DNA from: Balneolales bacterium
Lineage (GTDB): Bacteria; Bacteroidota; Rhodothermia; Balneolales; Balneolaceae
Length of the DNA: 37,051 nt
Reading direction: 5' to 3'
NCBI GenBank assembly: GCA_030830725.1
Contig: JAURMN010000084.1
Span: 1 to 37,051 of the forward strand
The notes beneath the pieces were generated by a model, which was not told where the DNA came from, did not search any database, and was given only the letters and a program-made list of their open reading frames with translations. The position numbers and the translations under genes were made by a program. The first letter of the stretch is position 1, and each line of letters starts with the position of its first letter. This document shows, piece by piece, positions 16,554 to 26,046 of the stretch.

Positions 16554-18280
16554 AAGTACGTTACGCTCAACTTAATCCGCTGATCGGGGATCTTGAAGGA
16601 AATCTAAAGATGATTCTGCGGGAGTGGCAGTTCGCAGATCAAGACGGAATCGAATTATTGATCCTGCCTGAAATGGTTTTGCCAGGATATCCGCCACAGG
16701 ATTTGCTCGACAACCAAGTGTTTTGCGATGAAATCCTGAAGTATAATGAGCGATTAATTCGTCAAAGCGGATTTAAAACAGCGCTTTTGTTTGGTACGGT
16801 CACTTTAAACAGAGGCATAGGTAGAACTCTCTACAACGCTGCACTTTTGGTGCAAAATGGAAAGCTGATAACGGAGATTCATAAGCAATTACTGCCCACT
16901 TACGATGTCTTTGACGATTTACGCTACTTTGAGCCGGGACTTCCCAGTACACCTGTTTTGTTTGGAGGCATTCGACTTGGCATACTAATATGCGAAGACT
17001 TTTTTCATGATCTGATGGAAGCCCCGTTTCATACTTACCATCATGAGCCGGCAGAGGATTTAAAGCGAAAGGGAGCCGATGTCCTGATCGTGTTGTCAGC
17101 CTCCCCATTTACGATACTAAAACATGAATCTCGTCTAGATCGGCTTCAATTGTATTCCAAAAATCTTCATCTCCCAATGCTTTATTGTAATCAGGTAGGG
17201 GGGAATACAGAATTAGTCTTTGACGGGGATTCTCTTTGTATGAATCCCTCAGGTGAGGTTGTTCACTCGTTTGAGTCCTTTGTGGAAGGCCATGGAGATG
17301 TGGAATTGACAAAAGAAGGCTTTAGCGTGGCTTCCGGATCAACCCCAGGAAAATCCGTGACTCCGCACAAGCGATCAGGTAATGATCATTATCCGTCATC
17401 AAAGCCAGAACGCATATTTAAAGCCATAATGCTGGGTATTCAAGATTATTTTAAGAAAAACAGGCATTCAGGAAAGGCATTAATCGGACTCAGTGGGGGA
17501 ATCGACTCTGCCGTGGTAGCGGTGTTGGCAGCGGCCGCTCTCGGAAAAGATCGTGTTACCGTAATTGGGATGCCTTCCAGATACTCCAGTCAGGGGAGTA
17601 TTTCCGATTCAAAAATCCTAGCCGATGTACTTGGCATTGAGTGGATAGAGATCTCTATCGAGCCAATTTTTTCCGAAATGGTCAACTCGCTACATTCCTG
17701 GTTTTCAAGTACCGATTCCTCTCTTGCAAAGGAAAATATGCAGAGTCGGATCCGAGCCGATCTTTTGATGTCTTGGTCCAACACCTTTGGTCATTTGGTT
17801 TTGGCTACCAGCAATAAATCAGAAGTTAGTGTGGGGTATTCAACTCTTTATGGGGATATGTCAGGGGCATTATCTCCAATAGCCGATCTCTGGAAAACAG
17901 AGGTTTATGAGTTGGCTGATTGGTTGAATGCTAGGGGGCCATTCCCAGGGGCAATTCCATCGGAGATTATTCTAAAAGCTCCAAGTGCCGAGCTCAGACC
18001 GGACCAAAGGGATACCGATTCTCTGCCGGAATACGAGATTCTGGATCGAATTCTTCAGCTGTACATTGAGCAGTTTTATTCCGCAGAGATGATTGCGACG
18101 AATACCGGGATTCCTATGGAGTTGATTTCCAGAGTCATACGTCTTACCAATGCGGCAGAATACAAACGTTGGCAAGCTCCACCCGGACTTAAGCTTCATA
18201 ATAAGGCTTTTGGGTCCGGTAGACGAATTCCTCTTTCAGTGAGTCAGGATTCCATTTTTCAAAAAAATTCATCATTTTGA
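16550..18280 (+). CDS. nadE: Glutamine-dependent NAD+ synthetase
   Basis: A 576-residue two-domain enzyme that amidates nicotinic acid adenine dinucleotide to NAD+. The N-terminal nitrilase-type glutaminase has the triad Glu41 (LPEMVLPGY), Lys112 (HKQLLPTYDVF) and Cys148 (ILICEDFF). The C-terminal synthetase has the ATP loop SGGIDS (315-320), ATSNKSE and YGDMSGALSPIADLWKT. Both halves are complete, so glutamine can serve as nitrogen source. The start is GTG at 16550, overlapping the previous stop by four bases; the residues right after it (MKVRYAQLNPLIGD) match the family start. Its stop lies just before the lytic transglycosylase gene. Cytoplasmic; identification secure. Confidence 0.97.
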   Translation: MKVRYAQLNPLIGDLEGNLKMILREWQFADQDGIELLILPEMVLPGYPPQDLLDNQVFCDEILKYNERLIRQSGFKTALLFGTVTLNRGIGRTLYNAALLVQNGKLITEIHKQLLPTYDVFDDLRYFEPGLPSTPVLFGGIRLGILICEDFFHDLMEAPFHTYHHEPAEDLKRKGADVLIVLSASPFTILKHESRLDRLQLYSKNLHLPMLYCNQVGGNTELVFDGDSLCMNPSGEVVHSFESFVEGHGDVELTKEGFSVASGSTPGKSVTPHKRSGNDHYPSSKPERIFKAIMLGIQDYFKKNRHSGKALIGLSGGIDSAVVAVLAAAALGKDRVTVIGMPSRYSSQGSISDSKILADVLGIEWIEISIEPIFSEMVNSLHSWFSSTDSSLAKENMQSRIRADLLMSWSNTFGHLVLATSNKSEVSVGYSTLYGDMSGALSPIADLWKTEVYELADWLNARGPFPGAIPSEIILKAPSAELRPDQRDTDSLPEYEILDRILQLYIEQFYSAEMIATNTGIPMELISRVIRLTNAAEYKRWQAPPGLKLHNKAFGSGRRIPLSVSQDSIFQKNSSF

Positions 18281-18309
18281 AGACTATAAATTTTTTTAAA
18301 CACTACGTT

Positions 18310-20313
18310 ATGTACAGGTCTTCACTCGTTCTCGTTCTGAGTCTGCTCTGGGTTGCTGTTTTTGTTCAAACCAAGGCATGGTGCCAGGATATTGACCCAC
18401 AATCAGAGATATCATCTGAGCAGGTTCAATCTCTTTTGCCCTACGAGAATCCATTTTCAAGACCTCTCGATCAGACCCGTAATGGTGTTTTGGATCGTGA
18501 AACGATTGCAATGGATTCATTGCAAGTTCACTTGTTATCCGAAATATCGGCTCTGTACAGACTCCAATCTCAGGCGATCGATGCCCAGTTAGCAGGAGAT
18601 TATCTGGAAGCTGAAATTCGTTTGATGGAAGCCGTGGACGGAATTCAGGAATTACTCCAAAAATACCCTTCCCTTCAAGAAAACCGGCGTTTCACAGAAG
18701 CCTACAGATCCGTGATGGCCGAGTATCGCGAGTTTTATGGAATTTCATTCGCTGAGGGGCAGGTGGAGGGTGAGGTCTTCTCGGTGATGCAGGCACTTAT
18801 GGATGAAGATGACCTTTTTTCGGATGAGACATTTGTTTTGCCAGATGAGTTGAGAATCCCCAAAACTGACGTGCCATTGATTCAAAATTCACATGTGAGT
18901 CGCCATTTGATCTACTATAGCATGCGACGTCCTGATGTGATGGAAAAATGGCTGGATCGGTCCACGTTTTATTTTCCAATGATGGAGAAAATTTTCATGG
19001 AAGAGCGTGTTCCGGTGGAACTGATCCATTTATCCATGATCGAATCCGGACTTGTTCCAACCGCCAGAAGCTGGGCGTCAGCTGTCGGATTGTGGCAATT
19101 TATTCAGGCAACGGGTGCGATGTATGGACTCGAGGTTAATTGGTGGGTAGATGAGCGTCGGGATCCAGAAAAAGCAACCCGAGCAGCGGCTCGTCACCTT
19201 CGCGATCTCTTCAACATTTGGGGCGACTGGCATCTGGCTATGGCTAATTACAATATCTCCCCACGAGGGCTTCGTCGCGCCATCAATGCGGGTGGAGGTG
19301 TAGAAGATTATTGGGTAGCCTACCCGTATCTGCCACGGGAAACAAGGGGATATGTACCGGGTTTTATTGCGGCTACTATGATTTCGATGAACCCGGAAGA
19401 ATTTGGCTTTGCCAAGCCGGAATCTTCCACTCCATACCGATATGATGTAGCCCAGGTAGGAGGACTTATGTCGTTGGATCAATTGGCTAAGGCCGCCGGT
19501 ATCCCGGTGAATGACCTGAAGGATTTGAACCCAGAATTATTGCGCTGGGCTACCCCTCCAGGAGCTTCCTATCCTCTTAAAATACCGTATGGTGCTAAAT
19601 CGGCCTTCATGGCTGCCTATGATCAGCTTCCAAAAGAAGAACGCATAAGCGAGATCGCCATGCATACCGTCAAAAGTGGCGAAAATTTAGGCTTAATTGC
19701 TCGAAAATATGGTACGACAGTACGGGCTCTCTACAGCGCCAATGAAAACCTTTCCAGTACGATTTATCCAGGTCAGAAACTCGCGGTTCCGGTTGCCCCT
19801 GGCCCGGCGGAGCAACTGGCAGTAAATTTACCGACACACCAGGCGACTTCGATTAATACAAATCGTTCGGCTCAGGTACAGGCTCCTGCAAATACTTCAC
19901 CGGTTAATTATACTGTGAAGTCGAATGACACAATAGGACATATCGCCGAGTGGTACGATGTTGCTGCCTGGCAAATTCGCACATGGAATGGCATTGGGAA
20001 TACCATTCGTATTGGTCAAAAGTTGACGCTTCATGTGCCTCGAGAGCAATCTGCTTACTATGCGCAGCTCAACACCCGTTCTTTCTCAGAAAAGCAGACG
20101 TTGGAACGTCGCCAAAAAAATGGTGAGAATATATTTGCCGGGTTTGTTGATGGTGATGCCGCGGGTGAAGCTTTGGTTTACACGGTCAAGCGCAGTGATA
20201 CGCTAACCGAGATAGCACGTTCATTTGGAGTCACAGTATCTTCCATTCAACAAGTGAATAATCTCAAAAGTACGGTCATTTATCCGGGTCAACAGCTTAC
20301 GATTCGTCGATAA
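18310..20313 (+). CDS. MltD-like membrane-bound lytic transglycosylase with three LysM domains
   Basis: About 667 residues from the ATG at 18310. The signal peptide is well formed from that ATG (Tyr-Arg, then a long hydrophobic core, cleavage near AWC/Q). A TTG at 18277 overlapping the nadE stop (TTGA) would add 11 residues and cannot be excluded. A helical region (about 70-165) precedes the SLT lytic transglycosylase domain, with catalytic Glu245 in LSMIESG, then SAVGLWQFI and MANYNISPRGL. Three LysM peptidoglycan-binding repeats follow at about 451-495, 533-577 and 623-667, each starting with YTVK or HTVK. The enzyme cleaves glycan strands to 1,6-anhydro ends in the periplasm during wall turnover. 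No lipobox, unlike E. coli MltD. Confidence 0.93.
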   Translation: MYRSSLVLVLSLLWVAVFVQTKAWCQDIDPQSEISSEQVQSLLPYENPFSRPLDQTRNGVLDRETIAMDSLQVHLLSEISALYRLQSQAIDAQLAGDYLEAEIRLMEAVDGIQELLQKYPSLQENRRFTEAYRSVMAEYREFYGISFAEGQVEGEVFSVMQALMDEDDLFSDETFVLPDELRIPKTDVPLIQNSHVSRHLIYYSMRRPDVMEKWLDRSTFYFPMMEKIFMEERVPVELIHLSMIESGLVPTARSWASAVGLWQFIQATGAMYGLEVNWWVDERRDPEKATRAAARHLRDLFNIWGDWHLAMANYNISPRGLRRAINAGGGVEDYWVAYPYLPRETRGYVPGFIAATMISMNPEEFGFAKPESSTPYRYDVAQVGGLMSLDQLAKAAGIPVNDLKDLNPELLRWATPPGASYPLKIPYGAKSAFMAAYDQLPKEERISEIAMHTVKSGENLGLIARKYGTTVRALYSANENLSSTIYPGQKLAVPVAPGPAEQLAVNLPTHQATSINTNRSAQVQAPANTSPVNYTVKSNDTIGHIAEWYDVAAWQIRTWNGIGNTIRIGQKLTLHVPREQSAYYAQLNTRSFSEKQTLERRQKNGENIFAGFVDGDAAGEALVYTVKRSDTLTEIARSFGVTVSSIQQVNNLKSTVIYPGQQLTIRR

Positions 20314-20348
20314 CCTGCACCGATCCTTCACCTTTAGACAGTTTACTT

Positions 20349-21227
20349 ATGGGGAAGGCAGATCTTCACCTGCATACCCTTTACTCCGACGGGTATTGTG
20401 ATCCGCATCTATTGGCAAAAACAGCCCAGGAAAAGGGATTAGAAGCCATATCGGTAACCGATCATGACTCCATGAATGCGTATTCGGAGTTGAAAGAAAC
20501 CTGCCTAGAGTTGAAACTTATGTTGGTACCCGGGGCTGAGATGACGGCTCTTTATTCGTATCTGGATCCCATCACGGAAGAACCTGTTCAGAAAGAGATC
20601 CATGTGCTGGCTTATGGTTTGGACCCTGCCAGAGAGGATGTTCAAAGACTCATGATTCGGCAGCGAAAGGCCCGTAAAGATCGTATCCAGGCCATCTTAG
20701 ATCTGTTACGTACCAAAGGAATAGAACTTTCTATGGAGGATATTTTGGCAGAATCCATGAAGGGAAATCCAGGGCGACCCCATATTGCCAAGGCATTGAT
20801 CCGGTCACGATTTGCCACTACAGTCGCCGATTCTTTTATACGGTACATAGGAAATGAGCATATCAAAGGGATCGAAAAGAATTATCTCTCCTTGGAGGAA
20901 ATGATTCCGCAGATTCAGAGCCTTGGCGGAGTTACAATATTAGCTCACCCAGGAGCACTCTACACCTTTACCGAACTCCAAAAATTTATCGAAATGGGTC
21001 TTGACGGACTGGAAACAATACATCCTAGTCATCCCTATGCGATTCAAAAACAACTCTCCGAGCTTGCGGATGCCCGTTATCTTTTGCATACTGGAGGGAG
21101 TGATTTTCATGGGCCTATTAAAGCCTATGAACCTTGGTTTGGAACGGTAACGCTCTCAATGCAGCGCCTGACTCTGCTCCAAAATGCCATTTCAAGGCAA
21201 GGTGGTGTTCCGTATCTTTCAAACTAG
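20349..21227 (+). CDS. PHP-domain phosphoesterase (RNase AM / YciV-like)
   Basis: A 292-residue PHP-family protein. The metal-binding blocks occur in order: DLHLHTLYSDG (5-15; Asp5, His7, His9), TDHD (37-40), GAEMT with Glu64, LAHPG and, near the C-terminus, GSDFHG. The insert after the third block and the RQRKARKDR helix are as in E. coli RNase AM (formerly YciV/TrpH), which trims 5' ends of structured RNAs and hydrolyses 3',5'-bisphosphate nucleotides. The exact activity here is inferred from family resemblance. Thirty-five bases after the lytic transglycosylase gene, same strand; ribH follows after 55 bases. Confidence 0.88.
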   Translation: MGKADLHLHTLYSDGYCDPHLLAKTAQEKGLEAISVTDHDSMNAYSELKETCLELKLMLVPGAEMTALYSYLDPITEEPVQKEIHVLAYGLDPAREDVQRLMIRQRKARKDRIQAILDLLRTKGIELSMEDILAESMKGNPGRPHIAKALIRSRFATTVADSFIRYIGNEHIKGIEKNYLSLEEMIPQIQSLGGVTILAHPGALYTFTELQKFIEMGLDGLETIHPSHPYAIQKQLSELADARYLLHTGGSDFHGPIKAYEPWFGTVTLSMQRLTLLQNAISRQGGVPYLSN

Positions 21228-21282
21228 TAAGGGCCTATTTTCTTTTCAAGGTACCTGATAATTAAGACCTATTTACTTAAGG

Positions 21283-21747
21283 ATGAAGAAAGAAACACTT
21301 CGGATTGCCATCGCGGCTTCTCGATGGAACTCACAGATAACCGATGAGATGGTGAAAGGAGCCAAAGAAGCCCTCTTGGGATATGGACTACGAGAAGATC
21401 AAATTGAATCCGTTCGCTGTCCTGGTGCTTATGAACTCCCGCTTACGGTTCGTTATCTATTAGATAAACAGAATTCTAAACAGGCTCCGTTGTATGACGG
21501 GGTTGTAGCCATTGGCGCGGTGATCCGAGGCGAGACTCCTCACTTTGACTATATCTGTCAATCTGTAGCCCAGGGATTATCCCGTCTTAATCTGGATTCG
21601 GGACGGCCGGTAGCTTTTGGTGTGTTGACCACAGATACGGTTACACAGGCTCTCGAAAGAGCCGGTCGATCCAAAGGTAATAAAGGAGCTGAAGCTGCGT
21701 TGGCTGTACTGGATATGTTACAAGTTAAATTTGATTTAGGGCTATAA
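21283..21747 (+). CDS. ribH: 6,7-dimethyl-8-ribityllumazine synthase
   Basis: A 154-residue lumazine synthase, the penultimate step of riboflavin synthesis. Characteristic blocks are RIAIAASRWN at the start, CPGAYELPLTVRYL (46-59), the catalytic GETPHFDYI with His87, and FGVLTTDTVTQALERAG with GNKGAEAA (substrate and phosphate sites). Length is standard for the icosahedral or pentameric enzymes. AAGG lies immediately before the ATG, too close to be a normal ribosome site. No other rib genes are adjacent and the 55-base leader is too short for an FMN riboswitch. Cytoplasmic; identification secure. Confidence 0.97.
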   Translation: MKKETLRIAIAASRWNSQITDEMVKGAKEALLGYGLREDQIESVRCPGAYELPLTVRYLLDKQNSKQAPLYDGVVAIGAVIRGETPHFDYICQSVAQGLSRLNLDSGRPVAFGVLTTDTVTQALERAGRSKGNKGAEAALAVLDMLQVKFDLGL

Positions 21748-21768
21748 ATCGCATAATTTACTTCGTTT

Positions 21769-22701
21769 ATGATGGATTCTGATATCGATTCGGTTTCCTG
21801 CAATCTTGTACAAAATCAAAGATCTGTTGTGCTCACTCAAAAAGGACCAACAGAGCATTTAAATACGGATAATTTGAGTCACGCCGAACTGACCCATACG
21901 AGTCAATCACCGGAAGATCAGGAGACCCAGGAACTGTTGAAGCAGTCGGGTCCAATTCCGCGTCATATTGCTGTCATTATGGATGGGAATGGGCGATGGG
22001 CGGAACAACGTGGTAACCTTCGACTATTTGGACATAGAGCCGGTGTACATTCGGTGCGTGATATTACGGAATCCTGTGCTCAGCTCGGGGTGAAACACCT
22101 CACTCTCTACACATTTTCGACCGAAAACTGGGGGCGTCCGAGCGATGAAGTGAATGGTCTGATGAAACTTCTAGTCAAAACCCTCGGGAAAGAGGCAGAA
22201 ACTCTCCATCGTAATAATATTCGTCTGGTGACCATTGGGCAGACGGAACGATTCCCAGCTGAGATTCAGGAAAGACTTAATGAGGTGAAGGAACTCACCA
22301 AAGACAATACGTTGATGGATCTTTGCTTAGCCCTTAGTTATTCTGGTCGATGGGATATAACCCAGGCTGTTCAGCAAATAGCAACAAAAGTCAGTCAGGG
22401 TTCCCTCAGCCCTGAAGAGATTGACGACCCATGTATTTCGAGGCATTTAGCGACGCATGACAAACCAGATCCCGAACTTGTTATCCGAACCAGTGGTGAA
22501 TTCAGAGTGAGCAATTTTCTGCTCTGGCAGTTAGCCTATTCTGAGTTTTATGTCACCGATACGTTTTGGCCTGATTTCAGAAGAGATGAACTCTATGAGG
22601 CGATTCGATCCTTTCAAAAAAGAGATAGGAGATTTGGTAAATTATCCAATGGGTATACCAAAAGTCTGAGTTCAGCAGTTATTCGAAAACTTATGTCCTG
22701 A
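21769..22701 (+). CDS. uppS: Isoprenyl transferase (undecaprenyl diphosphate synthase) with N-terminal extension
   Basis: A cis-prenyltransferase that builds the C55 lipid carrier for peptidoglycan and other surface polymers. The core begins PRHIAVIMDGNGRWA with catalytic Asp72, and has TLYTFSTENWGRP, LALSYSGRWDI, DPELVIRTSGEFRVSNFLLWQLAYSEFYVT and FWPDF, all typical. At 310 residues it is about 60 longer than usual because of a polar, low-complexity N-terminus rich in Ser, Thr, Gln and Glu. An in-frame TTG at residue 57 would give a normal-length enzyme, so the extension may not be real. Twenty-one bases after ribH; upstream of bamA, as in many Bacteroidota. Peripheral at the inner membrane. 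Confidence 0.95.
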   Translation: MMDSDIDSVSCNLVQNQRSVVLTQKGPTEHLNTDNLSHAELTHTSQSPEDQETQELLKQSGPIPRHIAVIMDGNGRWAEQRGNLRLFGHRAGVHSVRDITESCAQLGVKHLTLYTFSTENWGRPSDEVNGLMKLLVKTLGKEAETLHRNNIRLVTIGQTERFPAEIQERLNEVKELTKDNTLMDLCLALSYSGRWDITQAVQQIATKVSQGSLSPEEIDDPCISRHLATHDKPDPELVIRTSGEFRVSNFLLWQLAYSEFYVTDTFWPDFRRDELYEAIRSFQKRDRRFGKLSNGYTKSLSSAVIRKLMS

Positions 22702-22804
22702 TCATTCATGACCCTTATGATTCTGATTCTTTGGTCAAATTCTACTTCATATTTTGAACGTTTTCACTAGTGGATATCCTTTGATTCTAACGAATGTATT
22801 TCTA

Positions 22805-25372
22805 ATGATTTTTCTAAAGAGTTCCCGCTTGGGAATCTTCTTATTCGTAATGCTAATCTCATTTAGTGCGGTTAGTCTTGATGCAAAGCCTGGCACGCTC
22901 TCAACTGGCAACCGTGCGAATTCTCTTTTTGTGAGTCAGCAGGATACGATTACTGTGCCTGAGATGGTCCCCATTCAAATTCAGGATCCAACGGCTATTG
23001 AGACTGAGACTTTTGTGATCCGAGAGGTGGTCTTTATTGGTCTTGGCACAGCAAGGGAAAGCTATCTGCAAAGTACAAGCGGACTTATTCCCGGAGAGGT
23101 GATAACGATTCCTGGTGATGCACTTTCCAATGCGGTCAAACAGCTCTATCGAACCGGGCTCTTTTCGGATGTACGTATTGAATACGAGGAGGTGACCGGG
23201 GGTGTAAAATTGTTGATTTATGTATTGGAGCAGCCTCGATTAGAGAGTTACACGCTTTCAGGGGTTAAAAAATCTCAAGCACGGGACCTTCGAGATCGAT
23301 TGAATTTGTTGTCAGGATTTGCGGTGACTCGTTCTGTCAAAGCCCAGGCTGTTCAAACGATTCAACGTTTTTATCAAGAAAAAGGGTATTGGAACACAAA
23401 GGTTGAAGTCATTGAGACTCTGACCAATGATCTACGCAACCGGATAATTCTTGATTTTCAGATCGACCCGGGTCAGCTCATTCGAGTTCGTGAATTCGCT
23501 TTTGATGGCAATGAAGAAATTGAGGAAGGTAAACTGATCAAAGCATTCAAAACCATCAAAGAAGATCGCTGGTGGAGACTTTTTAAAAAACACGTCTACA
23601 TCAAAAATGAATATGAAGAAGGGATAGATAATCTGCTAGCCTTTTATCGGGAGCGCGGGTATCGTGATGTCCGGATCATCGCGGATTCAATCTATGTAGA
23701 TGACTGGAAAAAGGGTGACGGTGTTTACCTAAAGTTTTTGATTGACGAGGGTAATCAGTACCGAGTACGAAATATCACCTGGGACGGGAACTCTGTCTAT
23801 CCGGATGAGGTGCTTTCTGCAGCCCTGGAATTTCAGGAAGGGGATATCTTCAATGAAACCAAATACCAACAAAATCTTACCTTCAAGCAGGATAACAGTG
23901 ATATAACAAGTCTATATCACAACATCGGTTATCTGTTTTTTGATATCCGTCCGTCTGTAGAGGTCGTTGCAGAAGATTCGGTGGATCTGAACTTCGAAAT
24001 CATCGAAAACGACGTCGCCTACATTCGTCAGGTCTCGTTTTCTGGAAATGATAAAACGCACGATGACGTGATTCGAAGAACCTTGCGCACGATTCCCGGA
24101 CAGACCTACTCTCGTGCCGCCATTATTCGTTCCATTCGCGAATTGAGTACTCTCGGCTATTTCACACCGGAGGGGATTAATCCAGTTCCTTATCCCAATC
24201 AAATGGATAAGACTGTTGATATTGAGTTTGAACTCGATGAATCGCAAAGTACTGACAATTTTGAATTTTCAGGTGGCTTTGGCGGTCAGCAAATCGGTGT
24301 GATTCTTTCTGCGCGAGTGAATTTTAATAATTTTTCTCTTGCCCGGGCATTCGAGCCTGGTGGCTGGGCACCGATTCCGTCAGGGGATGGACAACGATTC
24401 TCACTGGGTGTACAGGTAACAGGACGTGGATACCAGAGCTACTCGGTCAGTTTCTCCGAGCCCTGGCTACGCGGGAAGCCGACATCCCTCGGTGTGAGTT
24501 TGAGTTATGATCGACTCAATTACAACTCCTCTGCATTTCTTTTTTCAACACGGAATTATGAGCTTTTCAGCGCCACAGCCTCGATTGGAAAGCGACTGAA
24601 ATGGCCGGATGATTATTTCCAGCTCACCACTTCGGTTTCATATCAACTTTATAATGTGGCAGGATTTAGTAGCGTTTTCTCCTCAGGAATTGCCAATATT
24701 TTAAATGCCCGAATCGGTATTGAACGTAACTCGCTAGATAACTTTATTTCCCCGACAGCGGGATCTAATTTCGGAATATCTGGAGAGGTTGCTCCACCAC
24801 TTCCAGGATTTAATCAGTATTATAAAATTCGTTCTAATTATCAGCACCATTACAACATTGTGGACAAGTTTGTACTCTCCGGATCAGTGGAATACGGCTT
24901 TATCGGATATTTTGGTGCAGGTGAACGGAGTAATTTCCAACGATTCTATCTGGGTGGAACTCAAATTCAGCAACGCCAGAATTTTATCAATGATAACATT
25001 GATATGCGGGGCTTTCCTGGTGGATTTAATGGAGTGATTTCTCCGTTGGATGAGAACCAGACGCAAATTGGTGGGCGAATCTATGATAAATACAGCTTTG
25101 AACTACGTTATCCTGCAGTCTCAAACGAGCAATTACAGTTGATACCGTATTTGTTTGCCGATGCCGGAAATACGTTTGCAGACTTTACATCTTTTGACCC
25201 ATTTAATGTGAAGCGCGCCACGGGAATGGGAGTTCGTATCTTCCTGCCGATTTTGGGGCTTGTTGATTTAAGTTACGGATATCGTCTGGATGGCACTCCA
25301 GCCAGTGCAGATGGCCAGGGCCTCAGTCCTAAAACCTGGGAATTTCTATTTAATATCGGTGCACCGTTCTGA
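22805..25372 (+). CDS. bamA: Outer membrane protein assembly factor BamA
   Basis: About 855 residues from the ATG at 22805. The protein inserts beta-barrels into the outer membrane as core of the BAM complex. The leader (Lys-Ser-Ser-Arg then a hydrophobic run) is a good signal peptide from this ATG; a TTG at 22754 would add 17 hydrophobic residues and looks wrong. Residues ~70-470 carry a run of POTRA-type beta-alpha-alpha-beta-beta repeats, recognisable from motifs such as VVFIGLG, FAFDGNEEI, ITWDGNSVY and VSFSGNDKT. Residues ~480-855 are the barrel and end in an aromatic beta-signal, FLFNIGAPF. Placement after uppS and before skp-like genes is the standard Bacteroidota order. Confidence 0.95.
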   Translation: MIFLKSSRLGIFLFVMLISFSAVSLDAKPGTLSTGNRANSLFVSQQDTITVPEMVPIQIQDPTAIETETFVIREVVFIGLGTARESYLQSTSGLIPGEVITIPGDALSNAVKQLYRTGLFSDVRIEYEEVTGGVKLLIYVLEQPRLESYTLSGVKKSQARDLRDRLNLLSGFAVTRSVKAQAVQTIQRFYQEKGYWNTKVEVIETLTNDLRNRIILDFQIDPGQLIRVREFAFDGNEEIEEGKLIKAFKTIKEDRWWRLFKKHVYIKNEYEEGIDNLLAFYRERGYRDVRIIADSIYVDDWKKGDGVYLKFLIDEGNQYRVRNITWDGNSVYPDEVLSAALEFQEGDIFNETKYQQNLTFKQDNSDITSLYHNIGYLFFDIRPSVEVVAEDSVDLNFEIIENDVAYIRQVSFSGNDKTHDDVIRRTLRTIPGQTYSRAAIIRSIRELSTLGYFTPEGINPVPYPNQMDKTVDIEFELDESQSTDNFEFSGGFGGQQIGVILSARVNFNNFSLARAFEPGGWAPIPSGDGQRFSLGVQVTGRGYQSYSVSFSEPWLRGKPTSLGVSLSYDRLNYNSSAFLFSTRNYELFSATASIGKRLKWPDDYFQLTTSVSYQLYNVAGFSSVFSSGIANILNARIGIERNSLDNFISPTAGSNFGISGEVAPPLPGFNQYYKIRSNYQHHYNIVDKFVLSGSVEYGFIGYFGAGERSNFQRFYLGGTQIQQRQNFINDNIDMRGFPGGFNGVISPLDENQTQIGGRIYDKYSFELRYPAVSNEQLQLIPYLFADAGNTFADFTSFDPFNVKRATGMGVRIFLPILGLVDLSYGYRLDGTPASADGQGLSPKTWEFLFNIGAPF

Positions 25373-25394
25373 TTTGTACACGAGGATATTCATA

Positions 25395-25997
25395 ATGAAA
25401 CACTTCAAATTTAGAACTGAATCTGACGTTTTATTATCTGGAAATCATCCATTGGCAATCGCAAACTTTATTTTTGCCATTCTATTCTTTGGAGTTACTT
25501 TTTTGGTCATTCCTGTACAGGCTCAGGATCAGCATATCGGATTTGTGGATACCAACGAAATATTGGCAAAACTTCCGGAGTATTCTGGAATTCAACAGCA
25601 GCTTAATCAGGAGTCTCAATCATGGAGAGAGAAAGTGCTGGAATTAGAGGCCGAACTGGTTGAACTTGAGAGAGAGTTTGAAGCTCGTGAAATACTCTAC
25701 ACAGAGGAAGTAAAAGTTCAAAAAAAGAAGGAAATAGAGGATAAACGAGCATCCATCTCCACGTTTATTGAATCTAAGTTTGGACCGGAAGGTGAGTATT
25801 TCAAGCGACAGGCGGAACTTTTACAGCCCCTTCAGCGCAAAATCCACGAAGCGATTATGAGGGTTGTGCAACAAGGGGGGTATACGTTTGTTTTGGATCG
25901 TGCCCAGAATACAGGGCTCATTTACGCAACTCCGGAGTCTAATTTGAATGATCTGGTTTTAGAGGAATTAGGTATTAATCCAGATCAACCGAATTAA
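25395..25997 (+). CDS. Skp/OmpH-family periplasmic chaperone, first of three
   Basis: About 200 residues from the ATG at 25395, 22 bases after bamA; GAGGAT about 10 bases upstream may serve as a weak ribosome site. An unusually long basic/polar start (1-20) precedes the hydrophobic signal core, with a likely cut after VQA (43). The mature part starts HIGFVDTNEILAKLPEY, the OmpH hallmark, then a long coiled coil (about 60-130) and a C-terminal FVLDRA strand. The family forms tentacled trimers that hold unfolded outer-membrane proteins for BamA. An upstream in-frame extension into the end of bamA exists but lacks a plausible start. Confidence 0.92.
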   Translation: MKHFKFRTESDVLLSGNHPLAIANFIFAILFFGVTFLVIPVQAQDQHIGFVDTNEILAKLPEYSGIQQQLNQESQSWREKVLELEAELVELEREFEAREILYTEEVKVQKKKEIEDKRASISTFIESKFGPEGEYFKRQAELLQPLQRKIHEAIMRVVQQGGYTFVLDRAQNTGLIYATPESNLNDLVLEELGINPDQPN

Positions 25998-26046
25998 ATA
26001 AAAAATCACTACCTTTTAGTCCTACAATTTTGAAATCATACTCCTT

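Noticed and set aside
19078..19482. 134-residue open frame antisense to the lytic transglycosylase gene
   Set aside because: It lies wholly within a well-supported gene, its product has no recognisable domain, and it looks like a frame shadow.
21228..21282. FMN riboswitch before ribH
   Set aside because: The leader is only 55 bases and lacks the conserved multi-helix FMN aptamer; only a weak TTAAG/CTTAA repeat is present.
22754..22804. TTG start adding 17 residues to BamA
   Set aside because: The extra stretch is hydrophobic and puts the signal peptide core in an odd place; the ATG at 22805 gives a normal leader.
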